From: Leptothoe sp034932105
GTDB lineage: Bacteria > Cyanobacteriota > Cyanobacteriia > Phormidesmidales > Phormidesmidaceae
Direction of reading: 5' to 3'
Assembly (NCBI RefSeq): GCF_034932105.1
Contig: NZ_JAYGIG010000114.1
Span: 124,001 to 188,000 of the forward strand
DNA: 64,000 nucleotides
The notes beneath the pieces were generated by a model. The model searched no databases. It saw only the letters and a program-made list of their open reading frames with translations, and was not told where the DNA came from. Every line of letters begins with the position of its first letter. The first letter of the stretch is position 1. This document shows positions 34,346-43,886 of this stretch, in pieces. The position numbers and the translations under genes were made by a program.

Positions 34346-36402
34346 TAGTCCGCTGTTGCTGATGAGCGGCGACGACGGCGACGACGAGCCGCTGTTGTCG
34401 ATTCCTCTTGGTCTGAATCTGTCTGCTCAGCCTCCTGTTGGGAGGCGTCAGTCTCCTCGACAAAAGAAGCGCTAGACTCCTCTGATGTATTCTCCTCCAC
34501 GGGCTCCATTGTTTCCATGGGCTCTCCCACGTCAAAGAGGTCTTCCCCAGCCTCGTCTAAGTCCTGATTGTCCTCAAAATCATCGGCTTCAGTCAAACTA
34601 GTTAAGGCCAGTTCAGGGACTTCTCCGGGGTTAATCACAGACACCAAGACATTTTTAGTATCTTTGATATCTTCCTGACTCAGGATTAATGGAGACACAC
34701 CCATTTCCGCATAGATCCTCTGTTCATCAGGTGTGAGCGTTACCGTAACTACCTGGGGTGGAGTTTCTGGTTTACGACCACGACCACGGGTCCGCTTGCC
34801 ACGGGTAGGGACGGACTCCATAGTCCCCTGCTCATCCCGTGAGCTTTCAGCGGTCAAAACAGGGGCAGAACCAATAATTGGGGTAAGACTGCTGCCATTG
34901 TTTGCCAGCTTAGGTGGAGCGGCTATTGGACGACCTCCACGGGGGCTCGGAACTTCATTCCCACGACGGCGGCGGCGACGATTACGGCCGTTACCCTTGT
35001 CCTGATAGTCAGGATGATTAACCAAGTCTAGAGACTTGAGGCTTTGATCCGGTTCCAAGCTTTCGGATGAGCGCTCGGGTAAGCGATCTTGGCGAGCCAC
35101 CCGAGCACTGGGCAGAGACACGACGCGATTGGTTACTGCCGAATTCTGTATCTCGACTGGAGCTTCTCCAGGCAGCTGTACAAGATGCCCCAAGCCACCA
35201 CAGGTATGACAAGGACGGCCAAATAGCTCATAGATATTCTGACCCTGACGCTTCCGCGTTAACTCTACTAGACCTAACTCAGATAGCTGGGAAATCTGAG
35301 GGCGAGACTTGTCAGACTGTAACGCTTTACCAAAGTGTTCTAGCACTTGCATCTGGTCGCGCCGAGACTCCATGTCGATAAAGTCGATCACAATCACACC
35401 CGCCACATTGCGCAAACGCAGCTGTCGGGCAATCTCTACGGCCGCCTCGCAGTTAGTCCAGAGCACGGTTTCCCGAGCGGTGGCTGAGCGAGTAAAGGAG
35501 CCAGAGTTAACATCAACCACCGTGAGGGCCTCGGTGGGCTCAATGATGATGTATCCCCCTGAGGGCAAATCAACCCTTGGTTTTAAAGCCTCGCGAATGG
35601 CTGCATTGACTCGAAAATATTCCAGAATGGAAGGAGACTCGGTGCGGTGGTGGTCCACCAATACGCCCACCGGTAAACGTCCATCACTCCAGCTGGATAA
35701 ATGCTGTTTAACCCGCTGCATGCCAAGATCCGAGTCGGTTACAATGCGATTCACATCAGCATTGTAAACATCTCGTAATACTCGCTGAATGAAGTCATCG
35801 TCGCGGTTGAGTAAGGCGGGCGGGCGGGTGGCCATGGCTTCTTGTTGAACCATGTCCCAGCGTTTTTGCAAGGTTTCCAAATCTTCAATGATGGCCTCTT
35901 CAGACACCCCTTCAGCTTCGGTCCGCACCAGCAACCCCATGCCTGGTGGCTTAGTCAAAATACCTAAGGCACGCAGTCGATGCCGCTCAGCCTCATTCCG
36001 AATTCTGCGGGACAGATTTACGCCCCGCCCGTAGGGCATTAGAACCAGATATCGCCCTGGCAGGGTGATCTTTCCTGTCAGTCGGGGGCCCTTATTGCCC
36101 GTAGGCTCTTTCATAATCTGCACCAGCACTTTCTGCTTAGGTGCAACTAGCTCTGTAATGGGGCCTGGAGCGCGCTTCAGCTTCAGTGGTCCTAAATCGG
36201 ACACGTGCATAAAACCGTTTCGTTCGCTGTCTCCAATGTTGATGAAGGCAGCGTCAATGCCCGAAAGTACGTTTTCAATGGTACCTACATAAATATCTCC
36301 CACTTGGTGGCTACCGGTGGCCACAATTAATTCTTGAATTTGATCTTCCGAAAAAACGGCGGCAGTGCGATGCTGCTCCGCAATAATGATCTGCTTGGGC
36401 AT
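34345..36402 (-). CDS. rne: Ribonuclease E/G
   Basis: 685 residues. The catalytic part (about 1-410) has the S1-like domain (VGDIYVGTIENVLSGIDAAFINIG), the 5'-sensor/RNase H-like regions, the metal-binding VVDVNSGSFT and VIDFIDME, and the zinc link CHTCGGLGH. The C-terminal 270 residues are low-complexity with basic and acidic blocks. The last residues are an arginine run followed by SSA, matching the cyanobacterial element known to bind PNPase. It initiates mRNA decay and rRNA/tRNA processing. The stop is four bases from the rnhB ATG, so the two genes are probably translationally coupled. Confidence 0.96.
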   Translation of the reverse strand: MPKQIIIAEQHRTAAVFSEDQIQELIVATGSHQVGDIYVGTIENVLSGIDAAFINIGDSERNGFMHVSDLGPLKLKRAPGPITELVAPKQKVLVQIMKEPTGNKGPRLTGKITLPGRYLVLMPYGRGVNLSRRIRNEAERHRLRALGILTKPPGMGLLVRTEAEGVSEEAIIEDLETLQKRWDMVQQEAMATRPPALLNRDDDFIQRVLRDVYNADVNRIVTDSDLGMQRVKQHLSSWSDGRLPVGVLVDHHRTESPSILEYFRVNAAIREALKPRVDLPSGGYIIIEPTEALTVVDVNSGSFTRSATARETVLWTNCEAAVEIARQLRLRNVAGVIVIDFIDMESRRDQMQVLEHFGKALQSDKSRPQISQLSELGLVELTRKRQGQNIYELFGRPCHTCGGLGHLVQLPGEAPVEIQNSAVTNRVVSLPSARVARQDRLPERSSESLEPDQSLKSLDLVNHPDYQDKGNGRNRRRRRRGNEVPSPRGGRPIAAPPKLANNGSSLTPIIGSAPVLTAESSRDEQGTMESVPTRGKRTRGRGRKPETPPQVVTVTLTPDEQRIYAEMGVSPLILSQEDIKDTKNVLVSVINPGEVPELALTSLTEADDFEDNQDLDEAGEDLFDVGEPMETMEPVEENTSEESSASFVEETDASQQEAEQTDSDQEESTTAARRRRRRRSSATAD

Positions 36403-36988
36403 CCAATTTCCTCAAAAACCTATGCAGTCAACCCGAAGCCACCGAGGTTGACATACGTAAGCTCAACGATTAATCCTTAAAATCTGAGACAGCCGCCCTA
36501 ACCTAACCCCTTTGGCACTTTTATTAAAAGTCAGCCGGGCTCTGTTGAGGCCATGGGCAGGCTACAGAGAAAAAACCACAGGAATCCAAATACTTCACTG
36601 CTTGGCAGCTGGAAGTGACGTTTAGATAAATCCGATTAAGAGTACTGGGGGCCTCAAGACAGACCGAAAGCGTCGCTATTAGATTGCAATCTTAAGTGCT
36701 CTGACAGAAGCGGAACTGATCAGTACTCGCCGTTGGTTGAGCTGCAGCTAACAAACTCTGTAGTTATTCTATGGCAGCTTCATTTGCAATGGATTATAGC
36801 TTGAGAGTGTACATATGACCAGGATTTAAAAATTTTTATTTCAGTTTTTTCGAAAAATAGGGCCATGTCACGACTTAAATGCAATAAATTACGGCCCTAT
36901 TCAATGTGAATAGGGCCGTAATTCATGATTGAGTTTTCGTCATGTGCCCTGGTCCCATTCAGGGCGGGCCAATGGAGCAATGTGCTCG
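36403..36988 (-). promoter_or_regulatory. Long leader region of rne with AU-rich and hairpin elements
   Basis: 586 bp between the rnj stop and the rne ATG, with no gene. An A/T-rich tract with a gttttttcgaaaaa palindrome lies near 36844-36857, and a strong hairpin is at 36887-36923. In other bacteria, and in cyanobacteria, the rne leader serves for autoregulation by RNase E. That role here is inference from position and composition. Confidence 0.45.
36887..36923 (-). terminator. Terminator-like hairpin after rnj
   Basis: Perfect 17-bp arms (36887-36903 and 36907-36923) with a 3-base loop, 66 bp past the rnj stop on the minus strand. Only a weak T tract follows. Confidence 0.65.
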
Positions 36989-38905
36989 TTAGACAGCGAC
37001 GGCTCGTTTCTTCGGAGCTGCCGTTGCTGGCAGTTTCTCAGGTGTTTCCTCGGCTTCAATGGGCTGCATGAGGAATATGATCAACGGATATCGTTTGGGC
37101 AACTCTCGTCGTACGCAGTGGCGGACCTCTTCTTCTAGGCGAGATTTCAGTCCATCCCATCGAACCGTTTTCTGATTGCCCGATGTATCGACGACTTCGC
37201 GCCACCGGCTGCGTAGCCCAGACGTCACCACCTGGTTGATTTTTGCATTCCAATCAGCTTCGGAGTGCTTCGTTACCACGCCACGTAAATGCACCATGGG
37301 GGGGGCCAATAATTTACCGTTACTATCTATGGTCGTGGACACCGTGATGATGCCGTCTTCTGCCAGTTGCTGACGCTCTTTGAGGACCGTTTGCCCAACG
37401 ATGCCATTGCGGGATGAATCCACCAGCTCAATGCCCGAGGACACCTTGCCAGCAATCCGAATACCTTGCTCATGGTCAACGGCCACAATGTCGCCATTTT
37501 GAATGATCACCATATTTTCGGCTGGTATGCCCATACTTTGAGCCGTTGACCCATGTTTTACCAACATGCGGTGCTCTCCGTGGACGGGGAGAAAATACTT
37601 TGGACGGGTGAGGGCTAACATGAGCTTTTGGTCTTCCTGGGCTCCATGGCCAGATACGTGTAGTCCTCTACCTTTGCCATAGATCACATTGGCTCCCTGG
37701 GCCATGAGTCGATCTATGGTGTTGACCACAGCAATGGTATTGCCGGGAATTGGGTTGGCGGAGAAGATAATGGTATCCCCAGCACGGACCTTAATCTGAC
37801 GATGGGAGCCATTGGATATGCGGGTGAGGGCTGCCATGGGCTCTCCCTGGGACCCAGTGGTCAAAATCATGGCCTTCTCATCGGGGCAGCTGTTGAGTGC
37901 ATTTAAGGGTTTGAACACGTCGTCTGGACATTTGATGTATCCGAGACTGCGGGCATGGGCAATGACATTGAGCATGGAACGTCCAACTACAAATACCGAA
38001 CGCTGATGCTTTTGAGCCAGTTCCAGCAGCATATTCACCCGATGTACGGACGATGCAAATGTCGTCACCATCAGACGGCCGGAGGCTTCACTAAATGCTC
38101 GATCTAAATTTGGGAAAACGGAACGCTCAGAAGGGGTATGGCCGGGCACCTCGGAATTGGTGGAGTCACTGACTAGACACAGTACTCCTTCTTCTCCGTA
38201 GGCAGCTAACCGGGCAAAGTCAAAATATTCGCCATCGACCGGGGTGTGATCAACTTTAAAGTCGCCGGTGAAAATAACCACCCCTGCTGGAGTGCGAATG
38301 GCTACGGTAAAACTGTCAGCCATGGAGTGGGTATTGCGGATATATTCGACCGCAAATGATTGCCCTAGTTTGACAACGTCACGGGGATTCACTGTCCTCA
38401 GCTCAGTGCGGTCAGATACGCCAGCTTCTGCCAGCTTGTCCGCTAGCAGTGCCATGGCTAGCCGAGGTCCGTGGATCACTGGAATGTCAAACTGCTTCAG
38501 GTGAAAGGCAATGCCACCGATATGATCTTCGTGGCCGTGGGTGACGATCATGCCTTTGATTTTGTGGCAATTTTCCCGCAGATAGGTGACATCTGGCAGC
38601 ACGATATTGACCCCATGCATCTCTTCGGATGGGAATGCTAGACCGGCATCTACCAGGATGATTTCATCGTTGATTTCGAAGACACAGGTATTTTTGCCAA
38701 TTTCATGTAGCCCGCCTAGGGGAATGATTTTGAGGGTACTTTTATCTAGGTTATTAGGGGATTTATTAGCTGATTTAACCGCTACTTTAGGGGTGGTGAT
38801 CTGGGGTCTTTGGTTATTATTCTGGCTACTGGCTTGGTTGTCGCTATCAGCAGCAGTTCTGGTTCGTTGGCTGGTTCTGGTTCGTTGGCGCATAGGTTCC
38901 TTCAT
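36989..38905 (-). CDS. rnj: Ribonuclease J
   Basis: 638 residues. This beta-CASP metallo-beta-lactamase RNase has 5'-to-3' exo- and endonuclease activity. The metal site is THGHEDHIGG near residue 125; beta-CASP signatures include FTGDFKVDHTP, VSDSTNSEVPGHTPSE, TTGSQGEPMAAL and FLPVHGEHRML. The C-terminal domain ends in a Lys/Ala-rich tail. The first 55 residues are a disordered Arg/Thr/Gln/Asn-rich extension with a repeated QRTRT block. It lies downstream of dapA as in many cyanobacteria, about 140 bp apart. Confidence 0.95.
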   Translation of the reverse strand: MKEPMRQRTRTSQRTRTAADSDNQASSQNNNQRPQITTPKVAVKSANKSPNNLDKSTLKIIPLGGLHEIGKNTCVFEINDEIILVDAGLAFPSEEMHGVNIVLPDVTYLRENCHKIKGMIVTHGHEDHIGGIAFHLKQFDIPVIHGPRLAMALLADKLAEAGVSDRTELRTVNPRDVVKLGQSFAVEYIRNTHSMADSFTVAIRTPAGVVIFTGDFKVDHTPVDGEYFDFARLAAYGEEGVLCLVSDSTNSEVPGHTPSERSVFPNLDRAFSEASGRLMVTTFASSVHRVNMLLELAQKHQRSVFVVGRSMLNVIAHARSLGYIKCPDDVFKPLNALNSCPDEKAMILTTGSQGEPMAALTRISNGSHRQIKVRAGDTIIFSANPIPGNTIAVVNTIDRLMAQGANVIYGKGRGLHVSGHGAQEDQKLMLALTRPKYFLPVHGEHRMLVKHGSTAQSMGIPAENMVIIQNGDIVAVDHEQGIRIAGKVSSGIELVDSSRNGIVGQTVLKERQQLAEDGIITVSTTIDSNGKLLAPPMVHLRGVVTKHSEADWNAKINQVVTSGLRSRWREVVDTSGNQKTVRWDGLKSRLEEEVRHCVRRELPKRYPLIIFLMQPIEAEETPEKLPATAAPKKRAVAV

Positions 38906-39044
38906 GAAAGGTCAAAAAAATTGGTTAAAAACGTTTAGAGATGGTTTCTGTCGGGCTGAAATTTGCTTAAGGGACGGGCATAAACCTCTGCAATAAACTA
39001 AAAAAATATGGGCTAGGAGGCTTGTAGGACCTTTAGTTGGCTGG

Positions 39045-39944
39045 TTATACAATGGCTGTTGGTAAGAGTTCTAGCGCCGCCATTATGTTTTTGAGTTCGT
39101 CCACTAGGGCGACAGGGGCCTCGCTTAGGGGTAGGCGGCACTTGCCGACGGACCACCCTTGAAGCTGCATTGCTGATTTGACCAATATGGGGTTGGTGGT
39201 GGCAAATAGGGCTTTGCAAAGGGGGAGAAGTTTCAGGTGGATGTCTCTGGCTTCAAACACCTGTCCTTTCTCATAAGCTTGAATCATTTGCTGTAGAGAG
39301 TCCCCGACCAGATGACTGGCGACGCTGACCACACCCACGGCTCCCACAGCAAGCATGGGCAGGGTTAATGAGTCATCGCCTGAGTAGACGGCAAACTCAG
39401 GTGGGGTTAAACGGCAGATTTCGCTGACTTGGTCTAAATTGCCACTGGCTTCCTTGACCGCGATGATATTTGGAATTTCTGCCAGCTTGGCCACTGTAGA
39501 TGCTGCCAAGTTTTGTCCGGTGCGCCCTGGTACGTTGTAAAGCATCACGGGGAGGTCGGGAACAGCGGTTGCGATCGCACTAAAATGCTTCTCCAAACCA
39601 TCCTGGGGTGGTTTGTTATAGTACGGCACCACCTGTAGGGTTCCGTCTAAACCCAGTTCAGCTGCCTTTTGGGTTGCTTCAATAGCTTCCCGAGTACTGT
39701 TCGAGCCCGTCCCAGCGACCACCTTACCATGTCCACTAATGGCGGCTTTAACTACCTGAAATAGCTCGTATTCCTCTGCCCAACTAAGGGTGGGCGATTC
39801 ACCCGTAGTGCCACACACCACAATAGTATCCGTACCATGGTTGACCAAATGGGATGCCAAGCGGCCTACAGACTCATAATCGACGGCCCCCGTCTGATCA
39901 AAGGGGGTAATCATTGCTGTGAGCACTCGCCCAAAATATGTCAC
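39045..39944 (-). CDS. dapA: 4-hydroxy-tetrahydrodipicolinate synthase
   Basis: 299 residues. It condenses pyruvate with aspartate semialdehyde, the first step of the lysine/diaminopimelate branch. Signatures: GTTGESPTLSWAEE, VVAGTGSNSTREAIE, YYNKPPQDG, the catalytic Tyr of LYNVPGRTGQNL and the Schiff-base Lys of IIAVKEASGN. The start codon is a GTG. The upstream gene on the same strand, asd, makes its substrate. Confidence 0.96.
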   Translation of the reverse strand: MTYFGRVLTAMITPFDQTGAVDYESVGRLASHLVNHGTDTIVVCGTTGESPTLSWAEEYELFQVVKAAISGHGKVVAGTGSNSTREAIEATQKAAELGLDGTLQVVPYYNKPPQDGLEKHFSAIATAVPDLPVMLYNVPGRTGQNLAASTVAKLAEIPNIIAVKEASGNLDQVSEICRLTPPEFAVYSGDDSLTLPMLAVGAVGVVSVASHLVGDSLQQMIQAYEKGQVFEARDIHLKLLPLCKALFATTNPILVKSAMQLQGWSVGKCRLPLSEAPVALVDELKNIMAALELLPTAIV

Positions 39945-40169
39945 TTCCTATTCTATCCTCACTAAATCATACGTATGTCGAAAAACTTTGAAATTCCTAT
40001 TTCCAAAGAATTACGCCATCCCCTACCGTTGGGCCTGACTTTCTGAACTGACATGTTCAATGGCCCTCAACTCACTAGCTACCCAATAATGCTCTTGCTC
40101 TGGCCATAGGCTCTAGGTCCACCAAAGCTCAAGGGATATTTTGAATTGGACCCCAAAAATGGGCCAAAA

Positions 40170-41204
40170 TTAGACCAAGACCTTAGAACTTAAAGCTTTA
40201 TTACTGACCAAGAGCTCAGCAATTTGGACCGCATTGAGTGCTGCCCCTTTCCGAATTTGATCGCCACTTAGCCAGAGTTCTAAGCCACAGTCGTGGGATA
40301 GATCACGCCGTATCCGGCCCACAAGTACATCATCTTGACCACTAGCCTCCATGGGCATCGGGAAATAATTGGCTTGCCAATCTTCGACCACCTTGATACC
40401 CGGTGCATTTGCCAACAACGCCAGGGCCTTGTCCACTGCAAACGGCTGCGAAAACTCAATATTGATCGCTTCTGAGTGCGCCCGTAAGACCGGTACGCGC
40501 ACGCAAGTTGCACTGATGCGAAGATCAGAAACCCCAAAAATCTTACGGGTTTCATTCAACATCTTCATTTCCTCCTCACAATATCCCATCTCATTGAGCG
40601 GTGAATTGTGGGGAAACAAATTAAATGCCAATGGATAAGGAAAAGCCTCAGTCGTCGGTTTCTCACCTTGCAAAATGGCTTGAGCTTGTTGCTTAACCTC
40701 TTCCATGGCGCGCGCGCCAGCACCGCTGGCAGACTGATAGGTGGCAACCACAATCCGCTCTATGGGCTGATATTGATGCAGTGGCCAGAGAGCCACAGCC
40801 ATCAATATGGTTGTGCAATTTGGGTTAGCAATAATCCCTTGATGATTTAATGCCGCCTGGGGATTAACCTCCGGTACCACCAGGGGTACGGCTGGATCCA
40901 TGCGAAATGCACTGGAATTGTCAACCACTACAGCACCCGCTGCTGCTGCTTTAGGTGCCCATTCCTTGGAGACAGAACCGCCAGCTGACGCCAGTACTAA
41001 ATCAATATCAGTGAAAGACACATCACCGATGGCTTTTACCGTAATGGGCTGCCCCTTAAACAGCAACTCCTTACCCGCAGAACGTGGAGAAGCTAAAAGA
41101 GTCAGCTCTTTAATGGGAAAGTTGCGTTCTTCCAAAAGCTCTAGAAGTTCGGTGCCAACGGCACCTGTAGCACCCATAATCGCTACACGATACGCTTCAG
41201 GCAA
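40170..41204 (-). CDS. asd: Aspartate-semialdehyde dehydrogenase
   Basis: 344 residues. It reduces aspartyl phosphate to aspartate semialdehyde, common to lysine, threonine and methionine synthesis. NADP-binding start VAIMGATGAVGTELLELL; phosphate/substrate signatures SAGGSVSKEWAP and SSAFRMD; catalytic Cys in IIANPNCTTILM; later SGAGARAMEEV and RVPVLRAHSEAI. The start is TTG 41204, supported by a perfect AGGAGG (41214-41219 on the plus strand) nine bases upstream. It is first in the asd-dapA-rnj group and diverges from tig across 1 kb. Confidence 0.96.
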   Translation of the reverse strand: MPEAYRVAIMGATGAVGTELLELLEERNFPIKELTLLASPRSAGKELLFKGQPITVKAIGDVSFTDIDLVLASAGGSVSKEWAPKAAAAGAVVVDNSSAFRMDPAVPLVVPEVNPQAALNHQGIIANPNCTTILMAVALWPLHQYQPIERIVVATYQSASGAGARAMEEVKQQAQAILQGEKPTTEAFPYPLAFNLFPHNSPLNEMGYCEEEMKMLNETRKIFGVSDLRISATCVRVPVLRAHSEAINIEFSQPFAVDKALALLANAPGIKVVEDWQANYFPMPMEASGQDDVLVGRIRRDLSHDCGLELWLSGDQIRKGAALNAVQIAELLVSNKALSSKVLV

Positions 41205-41339
41205 AAGATTTAACCTCCTATGTTCAAAATTTGCATTAATTAAAAATAAAATATCGAACCAAACACATCCAAATACTCTATCTAAGGTCGGTTGAAGTAA
41301 CTATCCAAGGTCGGTACCCGCCACAAACCCAATGTCTAT

Positions 41340-41369
41340 AGCTAAATCCACAAAAGCTAAATCCACAAA
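41340..41369. repeat. 15-bp exact tandem duplication
   Basis: agctaaatccacaaa occurs twice in a row, at 41340-41354 and 41355-41369. Confidence 0.92.
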
Positions 41370-42079
41370 GACCCTCGAACCAACCCCAGGTCAAGCCGCA
41401 AACCAAATTATCCTCTAATCCAATTGCAGTACATAAAATGCTAATTAATTTCTAGAGAAAATTTTTACAGTACACCTTACGACTAAATCCTAAACCTTAA
41501 GATTGGTAACTACTTACCAGTAAGCTAGCGCCTATTACCTGTTCTAACACCTTTATAAGGAACCGCTACCCAAATGCACTTCGGTTAGTGGCCTATGAAC
41601 ATCAGCTTATAAGAATGACAAGCAGCCTAAGTTCCTTTGGTTGTCCCAACTTCTTCAGTTATACAAAATGCCAGGACATCACTGACGACCGTAACGCTCG
41701 ATTGAAGGCAATCGACTTTCAAAATTAGTGTCGTTAGTATCGAAAGGTAAAGCCAAGTGGCAGAAATAGCTATTAGGAAAGGATTTCAACGCCTAAAATT
41801 CCTGAGGCTTTGCAAAGTATCCTAGTGCCTTCCTATTCCATAGTACTACACTCGCCAAGGCATGTCTCAGTAACCGGCATAGCTTCACCCCTAAACCATC
41901 TTTACTAAAGCAGACTGCCTGGAGGAAGGAGGAGCTTCTTGATCACACACTCAAGACTCTACGGTCGTAGATTGGAATAATCAGGTAATATAGCTAACTG
42001 CACTAGCAGCTAAATGTCTAAAGCATTAATCTTGTTAAGTGTCCTTTACATGCCCACGGTGCTTTTCTAAACAAAGGTG

Positions 42080-42106
42080 GTGCTGACTCTTGGCTCAAGA
42101 CAGCAC
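42080..42106 (+). promoter_or_regulatory. Leader hairpin of tig
   Basis: Outer arms gtgctg/cagcac and inner arms tcttg/caaga with a two-base bulge, about 100 bp upstream of the tig start. A structured 5' leader is likely; its function is not known. Confidence 0.4.
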
Positions 42107-42209
42107 TTGACTGAAATTGCAAAGGGCTGTTCCTTGCGGATCAAAACTTTACACCAGTCGATTTGTGGTACAACCACTGCGCAACAATCAACTAGAACCG
42201 AAATCCCCA

Positions 42210-43580
42210 ATGAAAGTTACCCAGGAAAAATTGCCCGATAGCCAGGTTGGCTTAGAAATAGAAGTTCCTGCAGAAATCTCTAAGCAGACCTATGAGCAAA
42301 CCCTGCGCAAGTATATGAAGACGGCCAACATTCCTGGGTTTCGCAAAGGCAAGGTGCCGCGTCAAATCCTAGTGCAGCAGTTGGGGGCAACTAGGATCAA
42401 AGCCGCCGCCCTTGAAGAACTTGTACAGACATCTATTGACAAAGCTATTGCCCAAGAAAAAATCGATGCTTTGGGTAATTATCAATTACGTTCTGGGTTT
42501 GAAACCTTAATTGAGGAGTTTGAGCCAGGTAAGGCATTAACTATTTCGGCATCTGTAGATGTTCCACCCCAGGCACAGCTTAAGCAATACAAAAATCTAT
42601 CGGTCAAAGTAGAAGAGGTTGTCTACGATGCTGAACGCATTCCTGAAACCCTAGCAGGGTATCAAGAAAATCTAGCCAGCTTAGTACCCATCGAAGATCG
42701 GGCAGCCCAGGAGGGCGATGTTGCCGTCGTCGACTTCGTTGGCAAAATTGCTGAGGACGGCAAAGAACCTGAGGCGTTTGAAGGGGGTAGTGCAACGGAA
42801 TTTCAGGTTGAAATTAAAGAAGGGCGATTTATTCCAGGCTTTGTCGAGGGCATTGTTGGCATGGAGCTTGGCCAAACCAAAGACGTCGAAGTGGCGTTTC
42901 CAGACGACTATCCCCAACCCGATCTAGCGGGTAAACCAGCTATCTTTAGCATTACCCTTAATGATCTTAAGGAGCGTGAGCTGCCGGACTTAGATGATGA
43001 TCTCGCCCAGGAAGTAAGCGAGTTTGAGACCCTAGATGAATTGAAGCAGTCCCTAGAGGAGCGCTTTCAGCAGGAAGCCAAGGATGCTACTCAGTCCAAT
43101 ACGGAGAGGGCCCTTTTAGATGAACTGGTTACCCATCTAGAGGTGGAAATTCCGAAGACCCTGTTGCAGCGCGAGGTCGACCATATTGTTACCCAGACAG
43201 TGATGCAGCTGTCTAATCAAGGTATTGACGTTAATAAATTTTTGACCAAAGAGCTGGTCGAGAATATGCGTAACAATGCAAAACCTGAAGCTACGGATCG
43301 GTTGCGACGCACCCTAGCTCTAGGGGAAGTGGCAAAACAGGAGTCCATTAGCGTTGATGATGAAGCTGTCGCAACGCGCATGAAAGAAATGATGGCTGAA
43401 GTTGAGAATCCTGCCAATATTGATCAAGATCGTTTGAAGCAGGTTGTCCACGAAGATCTGCTAAAGGAAACCATTCTGACCTGGTTGGCTGAACATGCAA
43501 CGGTCGAGTTGGTACCTGAAGGTAGCCTCATCCAGGAAGATGAGACTGATACCATCGCAGCGGTTGCCGAGGAAGAATAG
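42210..43580 (+). CDS. tig: Trigger factor
   Basis: 456 residues from ATG 42210 (MKVTQEKLPDSQVGLEIEV); the frame is open further upstream but family members start here. It is a ribosome-bound chaperone. The ribosome-binding signature is GFRKGKVPRQILVQQLG near residue 45; a PPIase (FKBP-like) domain spans about 160-245; the C-terminal helical arms end in an acidic tail. It heads the cyanobacterial tig-clpP-clpX cluster, linking nascent-chain folding to proteolysis. Confidence 0.95.
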   Translation: MKVTQEKLPDSQVGLEIEVPAEISKQTYEQTLRKYMKTANIPGFRKGKVPRQILVQQLGATRIKAAALEELVQTSIDKAIAQEKIDALGNYQLRSGFETLIEEFEPGKALTISASVDVPPQAQLKQYKNLSVKVEEVVYDAERIPETLAGYQENLASLVPIEDRAAQEGDVAVVDFVGKIAEDGKEPEAFEGGSATEFQVEIKEGRFIPGFVEGIVGMELGQTKDVEVAFPDDYPQPDLAGKPAIFSITLNDLKERELPDLDDDLAQEVSEFETLDELKQSLEERFQQEAKDATQSNTERALLDELVTHLEVEIPKTLLQREVDHIVTQTVMQLSNQGIDVNKFLTKELVENMRNNAKPEATDRLRRTLALGEVAKQESISVDDEAVATRMKEMMAEVENPANIDQDRLKQVVHEDLLKETILTWLAEHATVELVPEGSLIQEDETDTIAAVAEEE

Positions 43581-43588
43581 TCATTATT

Positions 43589-43634
43589 AATTGCCCTGAT
43601 GTTAACCAATAGGTAGGCATCAGGGCAATTTAGT
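43589..43634 (+). terminator. Terminator of tig
   Basis: Perfect 13-bp arms (43589-43601 and 43618-43630) with a 16-base loop, nine bases past the tig stop, ending in TT. The rest of the spacer to clpP holds a second small hairpin (43823-43851) and a likely AT-rich -10 region near 43856-43866. Confidence 0.7.
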
Positions 43635-43886
43635 ATCCTTGGTTTGTTTAGTTCAGCTAAATCCGATCAAATTCTTTGAAGGATAAAAGGTTTCTAGGGA
43701 CTGGTGTTACCATCTCTGAAGGGGATTGCGTTATCTGACCCATGCCCGAGCTGATGGAGGATTGAAAAAAATCCCTTGGGTGGCTGTTGAAATTGGTCGG
43801 TTTTCGCTAGAGTATGGGGGCAATCCCTTACTGATAGCCTGGATAAGGGATAGTGCATAATATAAAGGCATACTGTCAGACAACAT

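Larger units (their letters stand above)
41205..42209. other. One-kilobase divergent control region between asd and tig
   Basis: There is no gene I can support on either strand. It holds a 15-bp exact tandem duplication (41340-41369), a degenerate repeat of taaggtcggt (41283-41292) as caaggtcggt (41306-41315), and a compound hairpin about 100 bp before the tig ATG (42080-42106). Stop codons are dense in all frames. It is long for this compact window, so an unrecognised small RNA or long leaders are possible. Confidence 0.5.

Noticed and set aside
34069..34362. Plus-strand ORF through the rnhB repeat with repeated LPTSSTPAL blocks
   Set aside because: Because the repeat unit is a multiple of three, every frame repeats. 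The minus-strand reading encodes a real enzyme, so this is a shadow.
34341..34535. 65-codon N-terminal extension of the rnhB frame inside rne
   Set aside because: It lies in another frame of the rne 3' end, is Arg/Gln-rich because of that codon use, and an ATG sits directly after the rne stop.
35309..35767. 152-codon plus-strand ORF inside rne
   Set aside because: Antisense shadow of the RNase E catalytic domain.
38586..38996. 136-codon plus-strand ORF with hydrophobic run over the rnj start
   Set aside because: The hydrophobic LLFWLLAWLSLSAAVLVRW is the antisense of Gln/Asn/Arg-rich RNase J codons.
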